Below are positions 48,070-60,101 of a stretch of 64,000 nt of DNA, in pieces. The stretch lies in assembly GCA_028622995.1 (NCBI GenBank), contig JAJQJQ010000028.1, forward strand, positions 806,001 through 870,000. Direction: 5' to 3'. Numbering within the stretch: the stretch's first letter is position 1; each line of letters begins with the position of its first letter. Made by a program: the position numbers and the translations under genes. This stretch comes from Panagrolaimus kolymaensis. Lineage: Eukaryota > Nematoda > Chromadorea > Rhabditida > Panagrolaimidae. Under the pieces are notes generated by a model. The model had not been told where the DNA came from, made no database searches, and worked only from the letters and a program-made list of their open reading frames with translations.

Positions 48070-49350
48070 ATGTCTGATGAACCATGGATAGATTTGAGAA
48101 GTATTCAACTAATTTCCGCTAACATTATCGCATATATTGGATTATTCTTGAATGGTTTATTAATATATTTAATATTTTTTAAAACCACAAAACTTTTAAA
48201 TGATTATAAACTTATTTTAATTCAAAATTGTTTCGTGGATATATTTTTTACAATTATTAATGAAATTACGAGCATTGTAAGTTGCATTTTTGATATCAAT
48301 TTTTTTGCCTTTAATGAAAAATTTTTTCTGTTGATTTAAAGTTTAAAAATTTAACTCTTTACTTTTTAGCAAACTGAATCTAAAAATGGTTACTTTATTT
48401 TATTAACCTCAGGAAAATCATCAAATTTACCATTTCCATATAATTTTACGTTTGTAATAATTGGAATATTTGCTTTATTTTTATGTTCCACTTCACTTCC
48501 CGTCCAATTTGTTTATCGATATTTTATTATTGTTCGAAAAAAGCATTTATCAATTTTTCATTATTTTTGTTGCATCTCATTTTCTGCAACCGCAGCTCTC
48601 TCATATGTGTGTTTTGCATTTTATGTTTTTTGGCCTCAAGAAAATAACAACGATAAATTAATTGCTTTAGAATTAATAAAATCTGATATTTTTTATTTTC
48701 AAGGAATTCCACAGATTTTTACTTCAAATATTTTTCATTGGCGCTTGCGATGTTTATTTATTTATGCTATGATTTTAGTGGGGTTTTGTTATGGAATAAT
48801 TATTATTTCATGCATCAAAGTTTGGAATGAATTAAATTATCATGGAAGCACTTTGTCACTCCAAACTCAAAAAATTCATAAACAAATGACAAAAACTATT
48901 ATTTTTCAGGTTTGTTTTTTGAACATAAAACTTTCAACGAAAGCTTAATTTTCGTGACGTGACCCAAAATCAAGCTAATTTCTTACTTTTTTTTAGGCTC
49001 TAGTTCCTTTAATTTTTGTAATGTTTCCAATCGGCGTTGCAGTAATTTCAACTTTTGCACAAATTAATATTCCCGGTTTCGGAATTTTTATTGCGTCGTT
49101 TTGGTGTTGGTAAGTTTTATCAAAAAAATCGGTAGCACGTTAAAAACTTTATTAAATTATGTAATTTAGGGTTCCAATAACAAATCCTTTGGTTACTATT
49201 TGCTCAATTAAAGCATATCGACGCGTAATTAAAAAGATTGTGATGAAAATATTTAATATTAAAAACTGTCGTAATTTATATGCCACATCTCAATTAACTA
49301 CTATTAATCCAATCTCAAATGGGTTTGGTACGACTGGCGCAGAAACATAA
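48070..49350 (+). CDS. seven-TM chemoreceptor, Str/Srd-like
   Basis: Four exons: 48070-48276, 48370-48909, 48997-49109, 49170-49350; about 346 residues. TM1 and TM2 are in exon 1. Exon 2 has TSLPVQFVYRYFIIVRKKHLS, the QF.YRY motif of the Str superfamily, and the third loop SLQTQKIHKQMTKTIIFQ with the L...T...Q.Q..K spacing of Str/Srd. Exon 4 gives WVPITNPLVTICSIKAYRRVI, the NP..TI....YR signature after TM7. All phases match. Likely chemosensory. Confidence 0.88.
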
Positions 49351-49756
49351 AAACAAAGGAAAAAAACTTTATTTTAAAGGATGTACAATTACATTTTCTC
49401 TATATTAATAACATTCTATCTTATTTTATTGATTACAAACATTTTATAAATTTTGTTTACATAATTTTTTGTATGTTTGCTATAAATAAAAAAATTTCTA
49501 AAAATATTGCTTTTGTTGTTGTCAACAAAAAAAGAAATAAAAATAGCAGAGAGACACGAGGGTTTGATCTTTGAACAATTTTGTTTTCTCTCTTTCGCGT
49601 GTTTTCTTGTTTTTTTTTTCACTCGCTGCACAAAAAAAACAACAACCAAGCCAGTAATAAAAATATTTTTGACCACGATAGAGTGTAGCGCTGAGAATAA
49701 AAAAATTCTGAAATTTATTTGAAATTTTTTCTCAATTTGCCATATATTTGTTAAAT
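49351..49756. other. intergenic
   Basis: 3' flank of the receptor and promoter of the SDR. The overlapping open frames on both strands (49416-49766) are not supported. Confidence 0.4.
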
Positions 49757-51048
49757 ATGTTTTCAAGAATTACTATTTTTACTCGTCCATTAATGGCGAC
49801 AACTTGCCGTTTGATGTCCACGGGAAATAATCGAATGTATAATTTTGAAGGAAAAACTGTTATTGTCACGGGTAAACAACAAATTTTTTTGTTTTTTTCA
49901 AAACATTTTTTTTACTATTTTTTTGCATATTTTTTTGGCTCAAACTTTCCAAATTTTAAGGTTCTAGCGCCGGAATTGGTCAATCTGCCGCTGTTCGATT
50001 CGGGAAAGAGGGAGCTAATGTTACCATTCATGGCAGAAATCCTAAAGGAATTGAAGATACTAAAGAAAAATTAAGTAAAGTTGGTTGCGGTGAGGATAGA
50101 ATTCAAGTAGTTTTTGGTGATATGATTCATGATAAAACTTTGCATGATTTAGTTGATAAAACTTTGGAAAAGTTTGGTCAAATTGATGTTGTTGTGAGTT
50201 TTAAAAGTTTTCCGTCCAAATTTAGAATAAAAAAAGCTGAAGTTCAAGGTGAAAAGTAAAACGATTTAGTTTTTTAGCGCCGAAAATATTTTTAAAGAAA
50301 AGTTATTCGAAGACTTTTTAGAAAATGTAAATTTTTAGGTTAACAATGCAGGTGGTTCAGCTGTTCAAGAAGGATATGATAAAGCTGAAATTGATAGCCT
50401 TGATTATATTATTGAATTAAACTTAAAAAGGTTTTTCACAAATCCTATATTTTTTTTATAGTTTTAATGCAATTTTTTTTCTTCAGTGTAATGAAACTCA
50501 ACACAATCGCGTTGCCATATTTGGAAAAAACTAAGGGCAATATTGTTAATGTCAGCAGTGTAGATGGAGGGCATATAACTGTTAGTTTAATTTTTTTCCG
50601 ACTTTTGCATCACAGAGATTAGAAATTATTTTTTAGCATCCTGAAGAACTGAATTATTGTGTAGCCAAGGGAGGCCTCGATCAATATTGTCGAAATGCTT
50701 CAGTAAATTTTGCTCCTCGAAATATTCGAATCAATAATTTAAAGTTAGATGATTTTACCTTTCTCATTTTATTTATTTTTTTATAAATCATTTTTCTTTA
50801 GCCCCGGTTGGATTAGCACTGAAATCCGTTTCCGCGGTGGCACAACCAAAGAAGGACAAAAACATTTTGAAGAAACTTGGGTAAAGAAAAATGTTCCTAT
50901 GAAACGTTCAGGTTTGCCCCATGAAATGGCAAATATCATTGTTTTTCTTGCAAGCGAAGAAGCTTCATTCATTACAGGAACTTTGCTCATTGCTGATGGA
51001 GGATTACAAAATTATAGTGAACCTCAAATTCCTTTCACTAAAGTTTAA
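49757..51048 (+). CDS. classical SDR oxidoreductase, probable mitochondrial leader
   Basis: Six exons: 49757-49871, 49961-50193, 50339-50430, 50487-50580, 50637-50743, 50802-51048; about 295 residues, one frame. The first 25 residues (MFSRITIFTRPLMATTCRLMS) are basic and amphipathic, like a mitochondrial presequence. Motifs: TGSSAGIG for cofactor binding (split by intron 1), VNNAG, NVSSVDG with the catalytic Ser, and NYCVAKGG with the Tyr and Lys. NPGWISTEI and a C-terminal TGTLLIADGG are typical of FabG-like SDRs. A substrate cannot be assigned. This gene is unrelated in detail to the DHRS1-like gene at 16592-18046. Confidence 0.92.
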
Positions 51049-51420
51049 ACTTTTTTTAAAGCAGACTTTTGTACTGATTGATTTACTAACATACCTTCGA
51101 TTCCTTCCATATTTTTTAAATACTTGTATTTTTTGCATTAATTTTAATTAAAATCTTAAAGTGTAAAAACTTTGAAGTAGGGTTGAAGATAATTCGTAAA
51201 GAAAATCACAAGATCTGCATTCGATGAAAAATGGCCAAAAGCCACTATTTCATAATGGAAAAGAAAAGAAAATTTGGACGTTTAAAACAGAAAATTTTCC
51301 AAATAGTTTTTTACATCTTTAAAAAAATTCATTAAAGCTAAAGTTCAAAAACCAAATAACAAAAAAAAAATTAACTACACAAACTTAAGAAATCAACAAT
51401 AACAAAAAAATGATGAGGTA
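51049..51420. other. intergenic, convergent 3' ends
   Basis: About 370 bp between two gene ends, AT-rich, no other feature. Confidence 0.4.
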
Positions 51421-52440
51421 TTAAGAATTAAGCTTTGCAATATTATCATAAATTCGGCGTTCTTCAACTCCCAATTTTTCAAACTTTCGTTGAAGCTTTC
51501 TTTCACGTTTATCTGAATCCATGTTATCAGCCAGACTAAAATAAAGGGAATATTAAAAATAATAATGAAAGAAAAAAGCATACTAGTCTTTGTGGGCGTC
51601 TTTAAACCAATCAAAAGCAGTTTTAACAACCTTCTTTCTTTTAACTGGTGTTTGAGGAGGATCCGAATAAACTTTTTCGTATCGTACGATAAGATGCTTA
51701 ATATGCTTAATATGGGATTCCAAAATATTCATTGAGTTGTCATCCATATATTGATAAAGTTGTTTAACATATTTTTTGCATTCTTCATTGTATTGTTTAA
51801 TATATTCTTTGGTATCAACAGTACCACTTGCAAATTCTTTGCGCAATTTACTCTAAAAATTAAGATAATAATTATTTGAAAAATGTAAGAAAACTTACAG
51901 CTTCATCAAGAGAACTAGGGCCAGAAGAACGATTCTTAGAAATGTAAAGATTAATAGGGAGTTTGGGGGCTTTGGGAAAGCCATTGAATTGTTCAACCGT
52001 ATGTCCATCATTAAGATATCGGTTCATGACTAAAATCGTAGTTTCCATTGTAACATTTTTTCGACGGGCCGCAATCATATAAAGCGCATTGAAGTCACTA
52101 TTGAAAGAGCTAAAACAAATATATTCTAAACTCAATTACAAAATTTATGTAATATATACCTTTGATCATAAAGGTCTTTGTACTTTTTAAGTTCAGGAAT
52201 GGTTGCAGCTATTTTTGCAATATTATACTTTCCTCTTAGGTTCTTGAGCTTTTCATGACCATAAGTTTTTAAGTTTTCAATAAATGGAAGAAAATCAAGT
52301 TTTGCTATCTTTGTTGGAGCTTCATCTTGTTCTTCTTCAAATTCTTCGCTATATTCTGAATCATCTTCTTCATATTGAAGCTTACGCTTTTTGGGATTTA
52401 CACTTTCATCAGAACTTGTGCGTTGTCTTTGCTTAGTCAT
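51421..52440 (-). CDS. HMG-box protein with two boxes
   Basis: Four exons: 52440-52160, 52109-51899, 51852-51584, 51535-51421; about 291 residues. The N-terminus has a basic patch (NPKKRKLQ) followed by an acidic run (EEDDSEYSEEFEEEQDE). A first HMG-like box starts at GFPKAPKLPINLYISKNR and continues over LRKEFASG...YIKQYNEECKKYVKQLYQYM. A second starts KTAFDWFKDAHKD and ends RKFEKLGVEERRIYDNIAKL, with the usual F..L..EER..Y..IA pattern. HMG boxes bend DNA; a UBF- or TFAM-like chromatin role is possible. The acidic tract is N-terminal here rather than C-terminal as in HMGB proteins. A nuclear site is likely from the KKRK patch. Confidence 0.75.
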
Positions 52441-53345
52441 TTTGAGAATAAAATTAACTAAAACAAATAAAGCTAGTTAAAGAACTAAAAAATGATAACA
52501 AAATATATATATATAAAACGAGTTCACGTAGAACGCCTATAAGCGAATAATATCAATGGGCTTCTCTCGTGCGAGAGAATAAAAAAAGACGTAAAGGGAA
52601 AACCTATGAGATGGAAAAGATAATGGGAGAAACGTTATAAATATAAAAAGACCGCATGAACAACTCCGGTGGCTCTTTTTTTTCAAATCAATAAAGGGAA
52701 AGGGTTAGGATTGAAAAAAAAAATGACAGAGAAAGGCTATAAACAAAAAAGAAAGAACGCAAAAAAGAGCGGGCATATTTTTTTTTTCACGAGAGAAGAG
52801 CGTCGTTGTTTCTTCCACAAAAAGGCAAGCAGGAGTGCATTCTTTCTAAAAATATTTTTAGCAATAAATCACCAGAGCTCGCTTTTTTTTTTGCCATAGC
52901 TTTTGACCTATTTAATAAAAATTATGAATGCTCAACCAAAAAAAAAGTAAAAAAAAGAGTCAATGGCAATGAAATGAGGGGACACTTTCACAGCATGTTA
53001 TCCCTGAAAAGGATGTATCAATACTTCAAGAATGGGAAGAGGCTAGCTTTAATGATTGATTTTTTACCCATTTGTCCATGAGGCTAATCTCTAGGTCAAT
53101 AATATTCTCAAAAAATTAATTCTCTTTATTCTTTTTTTAAGTTTATCATTTTTTAACTGTAAATTTACAAAACTTCTTTGAATTTTTTTCCTAAATCCAT
53201 TTGTTTTTAATTTTTTTAAAGGTCTGTTTAATTGTCTTCTTTTTTGTTTTTGAAATTTCTTTAAACTTTCTTGTAACCTTCCCTTCGTCAATTTTTTTAA
53301 ATCCCATTCTTTTAAATAATTTTTATTTTTAGTTAATCGGTCAAA
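52441..53345. other. divergent promoter region
   Basis: About 900 bp. A purine-rich stretch (about 52680-52830) gives open frames rich in Lys/Arg without support. No gene found. Confidence 0.4.
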
Positions 53346-54147
53346 ATGAATAATTTTAACCGAAGCTTTGCTATATCAAATCAATCTTTGAAAAGAAAGT
53401 TTTCATTTGAAGAAAAAACTTTTGATTTTCCTTCGCTTCCATATGTTTGCCAACGACGCTTTGCTGAAATATGTGACGGTCAAACTTTGAAAACTTTTGT
53501 GAATATTAATTACTCAACTCGAAAACTTGCAAAACGATGTCATTATATACAAAAAGTTGAAATCAAAAATTATGATTGCACATATTTTATTTTTTGCTTT
53601 TGCAAAGAAAATGAATTTTGCAAGGGCTTTGATGTTTCCTCTGTAGAAAGAAAAATGGAAGGAATTGACATAATTCAAATTTCAACTCCAAATGGAATAG
53701 ATGATAATCACTTCCTTAGACAATTGCCTTTAAGTTTCCTTTCAATCGAAAAGCTATGTATCGAAGTTAACCGTATAAGTCTTGAAGAATTAAAAAAAAT
53801 TACCATCTCTCCTCTATTAAAATTATTCCGAATACATTGTGGAATTCAAGAAGGCTGCACATTGAAAGAAGTCATTGATTTTATTAAAAGTTTATCAAAA
53901 ATTAAGTTTTACACGTAAGTATTTTAAAACATTTATTCAAAAAATATAACTATTTTAATTAATTGTTTTTAGATTTAATTTATATCTTTTACCCGGCACT
54001 TTTCTACTTGATTTCGATGTTATGTTTGCAGGATTAAAAAATCTCGAATCGCAAAAATTTATTAATATTATGATGCATAGTAAAGATAGCTTTATTAGCT
54101 TTAAAGTTTATACAGATATGTCCCTTAAATTACCAAATCTTCTTTAA
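53346..54147 (+). CDS. F-box/LRR-like protein
   Basis: Two exons: 53346-53914 and 53973-54147, joined AC+A; about 247 residues. The N-terminal part has SLPYVCQRRFAEICDGQTLKTF followed by INYSTRKLAKRCHY, the shape of a nematode F-box-like helix set. The rest consists of leucine-rich segments (LPLSFLSIEKLCIEVNRISL, PLLKLFRIHCG, LKNLESQKF), consistent with a substrate-binding repeat region. Role in ubiquitin ligase targeting is inferred from the motif only. It is not closely similar to the F-box-like genes at 35050-37547 or the HAT chimeras. Confidence 0.7.
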
Positions 54148-54525
54148 ATATCTTCTTCAATATTTCTATTTGTTAAACTCTTTTATTCTTTCAAACAAAA
54201 AAATGTATTTTTTGTTTTGTTACTTTTCTTGTTTTTCGCGCCTTTTGTTTTTATGATTTTTAAGGACATACTTTTTGAGATGATAAAAATAAAAAAAATT
54301 TCTTTTCTCTTTGTAGACTATTGACAAGTATGCATTATATTTTTTATCGTTAAATCGAAACAATAAACAACAAATTTGATGAACTTTATGTCCAAAATCA
54401 AAATACAACAGACAGCAATCGACTTAAAAGGGAAAAGAGTCTTTTCCAAATGCAAACTATGAAATTTTTTTTGAGTATAAATAAAGTTTGATTTACTGAT
54501 TTTTATTTGAAAATTAAGAAAAAAA
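54148..54525. other. intergenic
   Basis: About 380 bp, AT-rich; promoter of the P450 gene. An ATAAATAAAG-type AT box lies near 54477-54487. Confidence 0.35.
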
Positions 54526-56322
54526 ATGATTGTCTTAATTTTATTTGTTATTGTTTTTTCTTATTTCTTTTTTCATTTATATTGGAAGCGAAGAAATTTG
54601 CCACCAGGTATTATAATGTTTTAAAAATTTATTGAAACATAAAAATTTCGCTTTAGGACCCATGCCTATTCCATTTTTTGGAAATCTTTTATCTTTTTAT
54701 TTTACTGATATTGATATCCAATTGCAAAAATGGAAAAACCAATATGGAGATTTACACACTATTTGGTATGGAGATCGTCCAGTTCTTTCCCTTCATGATG
54801 CTCCAACCATTTTCGAAACTTTTGTAAAGGATAGTGAAACATACGCTGGAAGAGGCCAAATGAAAATGCAAGATCTTATTAAGGATGGAAGAAATGGAAT
54901 TGTTTTTGTTGATGGACCAAAATGGAGAGAAAATCGTCGATTTGCTTTACATGTATTTCGAAATTTTGGTCTTGGAAGGAATTTAATGCAGGAACGAGTT
55001 CTCGTGGAAGTTACAAGTTTAATTTCGGATATTAAAGATGAACTTCGACAAGGCAAAAAAGATGTTAGCTTTCAAGATGCCATTGATTTGGGTGTTGGTG
55101 GAATTATTAATGGCTTAACATTGGGTTATCGCTATGGAAAAGTTAGTTATTCGTTAAAAAAATATCATAAACCAAAACTTTTTTTTTAAGGAAAAAGAAA
55201 AAGAATTCCAAAAAGTTAAAAAATTTGCTCAATTTTTAATTGATGAATCTGGAAATCCAATCAATCGCATAATGGAAGGCAACCCAAATTTTTATAAGAA
55301 GTTTCCAATATTTAGTTCATATTATAAATTTTATATGGGTGAGAAACAAAAAATTAGAGATTTTTTTCAAGATCAAATAAATAATCATCGAAAAGCCATG
55401 AATTTTGATGATAATGATCTGGAACCAAATGATTTTGTTGAAGCTTATCTTCTCCATCAGCATAAACTCAATAAGGATGGAATCAAAGATCATCATTTTG
55501 AGTAAGGTTTTAGCCTCGAATAATAAATCCCAAAAAACCTTTTTTTGAAAGGAGTATCGCCACAAAAAAATTATTTTTAGTCTCTGTTTATTTTTTTATT
55601 TAAAATTTAAAATTTTCCGATTCAAAATTATTGTGTTTTTTTTAGTGATTCACAACTTTATGGAACTATATTAGATTTATGGGTAGCGGGACAAGAAACC
55701 ACTTCGACTGCATTAGCATGGTTTTGCGTTTTTTTCGTTCAATATCCAGAAGTTCAAAAAAAGATTCACGATGAACTTGATGAATTTATTGGATCCGATC
55801 GAATTATAACCCTTGACGATAAAAGCAATTTAAATTATGTCAATGCAGTGGTGGCTGAAGCTCAACGATATGGTAATATAGCTATATTAAATGCATTTCA
55901 TCGAACAACAAAAGATACTGTAATTCATGGATATAAAATTCCTGAAAATACTTTAATTACCGAACAAGTTTCCACTGTGCTTATGGATGAACGATATTTT
56001 CCTGAACCAAATAAATTTAAACCTGAAAGATTTTTGGATAAAAATGGTAAATTCTTTCAACCTCCTGAATTAATGGTGTTTGGAGTTGGAAAACGTGCAT
56101 GTTTGGGTGAAAGTTTAGCAAGATTGGAATTATTTTTATTTGCTTCAAATATTTCAAATCAATTTAAAGTAAGCCTTTTGCACTAATTAATTTAGATGAG
56201 AATCTTTAAAAAATATTTTTTAGCTTGATTATCCAACAAATAAGGAAAATTTTGGTAAAAAAGTTTTTTCTGGTACTCTTATGCCATCACCTTTTCTTTG
56301 CAAAGCTGAAAGTAGATTCTAA
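54526..56322 (+). CDS. cytochrome P450, CYP2-clan (CYP33-like)
   Basis: Five exons: 54526-54607, 54657-55141, 55191-55501, 55646-56168, 56224-56322; about 499 residues, normal for a microsomal P450. A signal-anchor helix (MIVLILFVIVFSYFFF) precedes the proline hinge LPPGPMPIPFFG. The C-helix motif WRENRR, the I-helix AGQETTS, the K-helix ExxR (EAQR), PERF and the heme loop FGVGKRACLG with its Cys ligand are all present. The overall pattern fits the nematode CYP33-type CYP2 clan, monooxygenases of fatty acids and xenobiotics on the ER. I-helix Gln replaces the more usual Thr/Ser before ETT. Intact in all respects. Confidence 0.95.
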
Positions 56323-56485
56323 AATTAAAAAACGATTATTGCTTTATTTTATTTTGTATTTAGGTTATATATTTTTATCAAAATTTATGTGTTATTTTAT
56401 TGTATCTTTCTTTCAATATTTTCCACAAAAGAAATAATAAATATTATTTAATTTATATTGCATTGATTTTTATTAAACCTTGCAG

Positions 56486-57151
56486 GAATATTTATATAAC
56501 AAACATATTAAACTTTATCTCTGTTGCGAATGTGCTAAATTAAAAAAGCATGCTAGTGTTAAAATTTGTATTGATGATGATGGAAAAGAATATCTGAAAC
56601 CTTTAGTAAATGATCATTTGTGTATTCCTCTTGAAAGCCATGAAATAAATGAAACAACTATAGAGAAAACAATTTTGCCATCATTCAAATTTGAACTTCT
56701 TCCTGATATAAAAGGCAGCCAGGACTCGAACTCGAGAATTTTGATTTTCGATGAAAATGATTCAAATCTCGCTTAAGAATATTCTCGAAATCATACAAAA
56801 TATTTCTGCCGAGAATGTAAAGTACTCGGAAGATATATCGCTTTGAGATTATGCGAAAATGATAACAAAGAAAAATATTTGAAATTGGATAGTTTTGAAC
56901 ATATTTGTTCCAAAAAGAATTTATTCGACCTTAAAAGAATTTTCTATGATTTTAAAATTATTGGAGATCAAAGACAACAACTCATTGTCAGTAAGCCCAA
57001 TAACAAGACAATAACCTTTGATTTCAATGAAGAATTAAAAGTTTATTGTTGTTTAAAATGCAAAGAAAAAAAATACCATACTGCTGGAAAAATTTGTAAA
57101 GACAAAGAAAGTAAAGAATTTTTCTTGATTAATTATGCTCATGGTTGTTAA
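56486..57151 (+). pseudogene. Cys-rich repeat gene, three modules, in-frame stop, no 5' end
   Basis: An open frame begins directly after a TTGCAG acceptor and continues to TAA 57149-57151, broken only by TAA at 56774-56776 in the same frame. It encodes three modules: LYLCCECAKLKKHASVKIC...YLKPLVNDHLC, KYFCRECKVLGRYIALRLC...YLKLDSFEHIC, and VYCCLKCKEKKYHTAGKIC...FLINYAHGC. Each has CxxC, a KIC-type core and a terminal H-x-C, suggesting one zinc site per module. No ATG exon is found in the 160 bp after the P450 stop, apart from a doubtful ATG near 56388. The gene is probably truncated and decaying; stop-codon readthrough is the alternative. Relatives: 1-144 and 61344-62466. Confidence 0.7.
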
Positions 57152-57442
57152 AATTTAAACTGTATTATTTCATTTATGTGAGCAGATTTATCAAAAAAAA
57201 ATTTTGCTTGTTTTTGTTGATAATTTACAGAAAAAATTGTTTTTCAGTTAACCATTTTTTTAAAGTACTCTATTTTTCAATATTTTTGGGAATAAAAAAT
57301 TACTTTTTTTTGTTTGTTCTTTTACCTTAAAAAAATTCATGATATCAAAATTTCCTTAAATCTTTTAACGATATAATGACATTTTATTGTGATAACAAAA
57401 ATGTATGTATGCATGCAAACAAATTAAAAACAAAAGAGAAAA

Positions 57443-57854
57443 TTATTTTTCTGTATAAAATTCATAGTAAGTTGCATCTTTCCAAAGACCGGTTCCAGCA
57501 ACGCATTCAGTTTTAGTTCCATAATAAACATGTCCTCGACCTGCTTTTTCACAATAAATAAAACAACTCGTTCCTGGATCATTGAAAGTTTTGTTAAAAT
57601 TCTAAAATAAAAAAAGATTTGAATACGTATTTTTCTCATTTTGGCAAGATTCAAAAATGATAGAAAAAACTCACTGGAATATAATAATTTTCTCGTAGTT
57701 CTTTAGCTCGAATGGGTCGTCCAGATTCACAACAATAACATCCAGCTAATTTGGATTCCATTTTGCAATTTCTGATGAGCCAATTGGTAAGAAAATGGGC
57801 ACAATTGTTATCAAAACGTTTACCACAAACGCATGCATTTTCATAAGCAACCAT
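57443..57854 (-). CDS. small protein, possible NlpC/P60-like cysteine hydrolase
   Basis: Two exons: 57854-57675 and 57601-57443, phase 0; 112 residues, no signal peptide. The protein has VCGKRFDNNCAHFLTNWLI with Cys18 at the start of a predicted helix, then CYCCESGRPIRAKELR, and later AGRGHVYYGT with His84. A Cys at a helix start followed by a His in a G-H-V strand is the order seen in NlpC/P60 papain-like hydrolases, which cut peptidoglycan peptides. The rest of the family core is not recognisable, so the assignment is tentative. If correct, horizontal acquisition from bacteria would be a plausible origin, though an intron and AT-rich codons show it is settled in this genome. Confidence 0.65.
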
Positions 57855-58038
57855 TATTTTTATTTATAAATATTCTTTCGAAAAATATTTTCAACTCTTA
57901 TTTTGAAGAAAAAAAGTACAAAAAAATAGGAAAAGTAAATTGATTTTATTATCACAAAAAATATGTACTCTGACTAAAATTTTTATATCACAGCTTGCTG
58001 GAAATGCACAAAAGCTATTGTGGCTGACTCATCGGGAG

Positions 58039-58484
58039 TAGGGTAAATTATCCCGTACCGTCTCCAAAAAATGCGGGAACGGGAATGTTCCCGTTTGACC
58101 ACGGGATTTTTCACGGGAATAAAACGGGAATAAAAATTTTTCGGGAACGGGAAGACGGGAACTTATCCCGTACCGTCCCGCCGGGAATTCCCACGGGAAT
58201 ATTTTAATTTTTTGAATAAAATATGGTTTATAAGTCTCAAAAAATAAAGTTTAATGAAAAGCTTATCAAAATAACACATATTTCATTGTTTGGAATAATT
58301 TAAAACTAAAATATGGCTTTTAGCAAAAATTGTTAAACTTGTTAACGGGAACAAAAAGTCGGCGGGAATGATTCTCGGGAATAAAACGGGAATGGAAATT
58401 CGACGGGAATGGGAACACGGGAACGTATCCCGTACCGTTCCCGCGGGAATTCCCGGCGGGAAAGGTACGGGATAATTTACCCTA
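58039..58484. mobile_element. hAT-type MITE rich in CGGGAA repeats (element 5)
   Basis: Ends TAGGGTAAATTATCCCGTAC and its complement; flanked by an 8-bp duplication ATCGGGAG at 58031-58038 and 58485-58492. The interior repeats ACGGGAAT/ACGGGAAC and GGGAATTCCC many times on both strands and is much richer in GC than its surroundings. TAGGG-type ends and 8-bp duplication indicate a hAT element without transposase. Confidence 0.88.
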
Positions 58485-59376
58485 ATCGGGAGTAAACAAA
58501 CAGTTTACTTTGATAAAAAGAAAGCACAATAAGTGTGATATTTATTTTTTGACTAAAATGGTTAAGTTGTTCGATAATATTTTTATGGGAGATGCAAATA
58601 TAGGCTTGATAAAGGATAAATAACATATTAATTGACCAAAAAACAATAACAAAAAACAAGATCAACGATAAAATTGGAATGATAAATAAAAATATTAACA
58701 AAAATTTATCGATTAGCTTGAATAAACAACTCAAGAATTTTTGTTCTAAATTCTGATTTCAAACTTTACAAAACTTTAATTAAAAATAAAATGTAGGATC
58801 TTTATTTTGACAATTTTTAATTGATTTTTATTTATTAAAAAATATTCATTTCCGTAGTTTTTGTGTTTTTATGCATCAAATATTTTTTCTGAAAACTTTC
58901 TTAAAAATTGATAAGAGATTGTGCTTTGTATATGAAACACACCTATCTATGTATGATAGCGATACGTGTACCAAAGAAAAATATGTTTATGGGTATGACG
59001 AATAGAATTGATGATTGCTTAAACATTTAAAAAATGTGTAAATCATTGGATTCAAATCCTTTAAATTTAACAAGCTTAAAGTGGAGTTTGACAGAACTCA
59101 AAATTTTCATTTTAATTTCTCCAAAATTTAAATTAATTTAGAATGTCAATGTTTATTGCTTTATATTTAAAAAAGATTTAAAAAACATCGTACGACTGTA
59201 ATAAAATGAGTCATAAAATATTAATTTTGTTTTGTTTCTATAAAAAATTTTCTTTGTTCAGCATTTTCTTATCTATGCTTAGGAATGCGTAATGTCATTA
59301 GCGTTTTTGCAAAAAATGGGCATCTTAATAACAGAAATCACATGTCGATGTTGCAGACACTCCTCAAAAATGTAGG

Positions 59377-59384
59377 TATAAAAG
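59377..59384 (+). promoter_or_regulatory. TATA box
   Basis: TATAAAAG located 50 bp upstream of the ATG at 59434, giving a short leader. Confidence 0.6.
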
Positions 59385-59433
59385 AAGCTACAAATTTTCT
59401 TTAAGTATCATCAATCCCAAGAATTGCCTAAAA

Positions 59434-60101
59434 ATGAAAACCGCTTGTGTTTTTATCGTCGTTTTTTTAATTGCTTTCGTCGCTAACTCTGATGCTTATG
59501 TTCGTCGTCGAAAAGTAAGAAAATTATAATATTTATTTAGTTCAAAGCTTTGTTTTTAGACCTCTGAAGTCCCATCATCATCTGGAGTTTTTCTCAGCTA
59601 CTTGAAGCGCCAAAACAAAGATTTAAGCCGGACTATCGATACTTTGGAAGATGTAAGTTTTAGATTTGATCCAAGTCCAAACAGCTCAGTTCAAGGCAAA
59701 AAAAAGTTCAAGTTTGACATTTTCGTTTTTAAACATGGATGCTTATTTTTTTCAAGCATAATAACGAATCTAACAAAATCCCAAAAAAATGGTAACGCTG
59801 AAAATTATTTTTTTCAGATCCAACAGCAACAAATGTTCCTAACTTCAGCAAAAGAAAAATTCTGGCAACTTGGCGTAAGTGAAAATAAAATTGCCTTTTT
59901 ATTCTCTTTACTGTTATATGAAATTTTATTACTAAAAATTATGGTTTTTAGAAAACTCAAAATGAAGTCACTTTGAGATGTTGCGGATGCCCCGTTGGAA
60001 GTTGCCGCTGTTGTGGTGGTGGAGTCTTGGGTTTTTGCTGCGATTGGTTAGAAGAAGACAACAAAAATATTGATGCTTCTGAAGAAACTGATGAAATTTG
60101 A
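59434..60101 (+). CDS. small secreted Cys-rich protein
   Basis: Four exons: 59434-59514, 59560-59652, 59818-59874, 59952-60101; all phase 0; about 126 residues. Residues 1-21 form a signal peptide (MKTACVFIVVFLIAFVANSDA). A basic RRRK follows, which could be a processing site. The middle is helical and charged (FLSYLKRQNKDLSRTIDTLED; QQQQMFLTSAKEKFWQLG). The last exon has a cysteine cluster (RCCGCPVGSCRCCGGGVLGFCC, eight Cys in 22 residues) and an acidic end. No known family is recognised. Strong TATA box and short leader suggest high or regulated expression. Confidence 0.8.

Larger units (their letters stand above)
57855..59433. other. intergenic with hAT-type MITE
   Basis: Holds the MITE at 58039-58484. 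A minus-strand open frame (58734-58477) encodes a hydrophobic peptide starting near CLFKLIDKFLLIFLF; it has no ATG and ends within the element edge, so it may be a receptor exon remnant. A TATA box at 59377-59384 belongs to the next gene. Confidence 0.45.

Noticed and set aside
49416..49766. Minus-strand 116-residue frame over the SDR promoter
   Set aside because: Lysine-rich shadow without ATG context or splice support.
56708..56735. tRNA 3' half (box B AGTTCGAGTCC on the minus strand)
   Set aside because: No box A at the right distance and the stretch lies within the coding frame of the Cys-rich modules.
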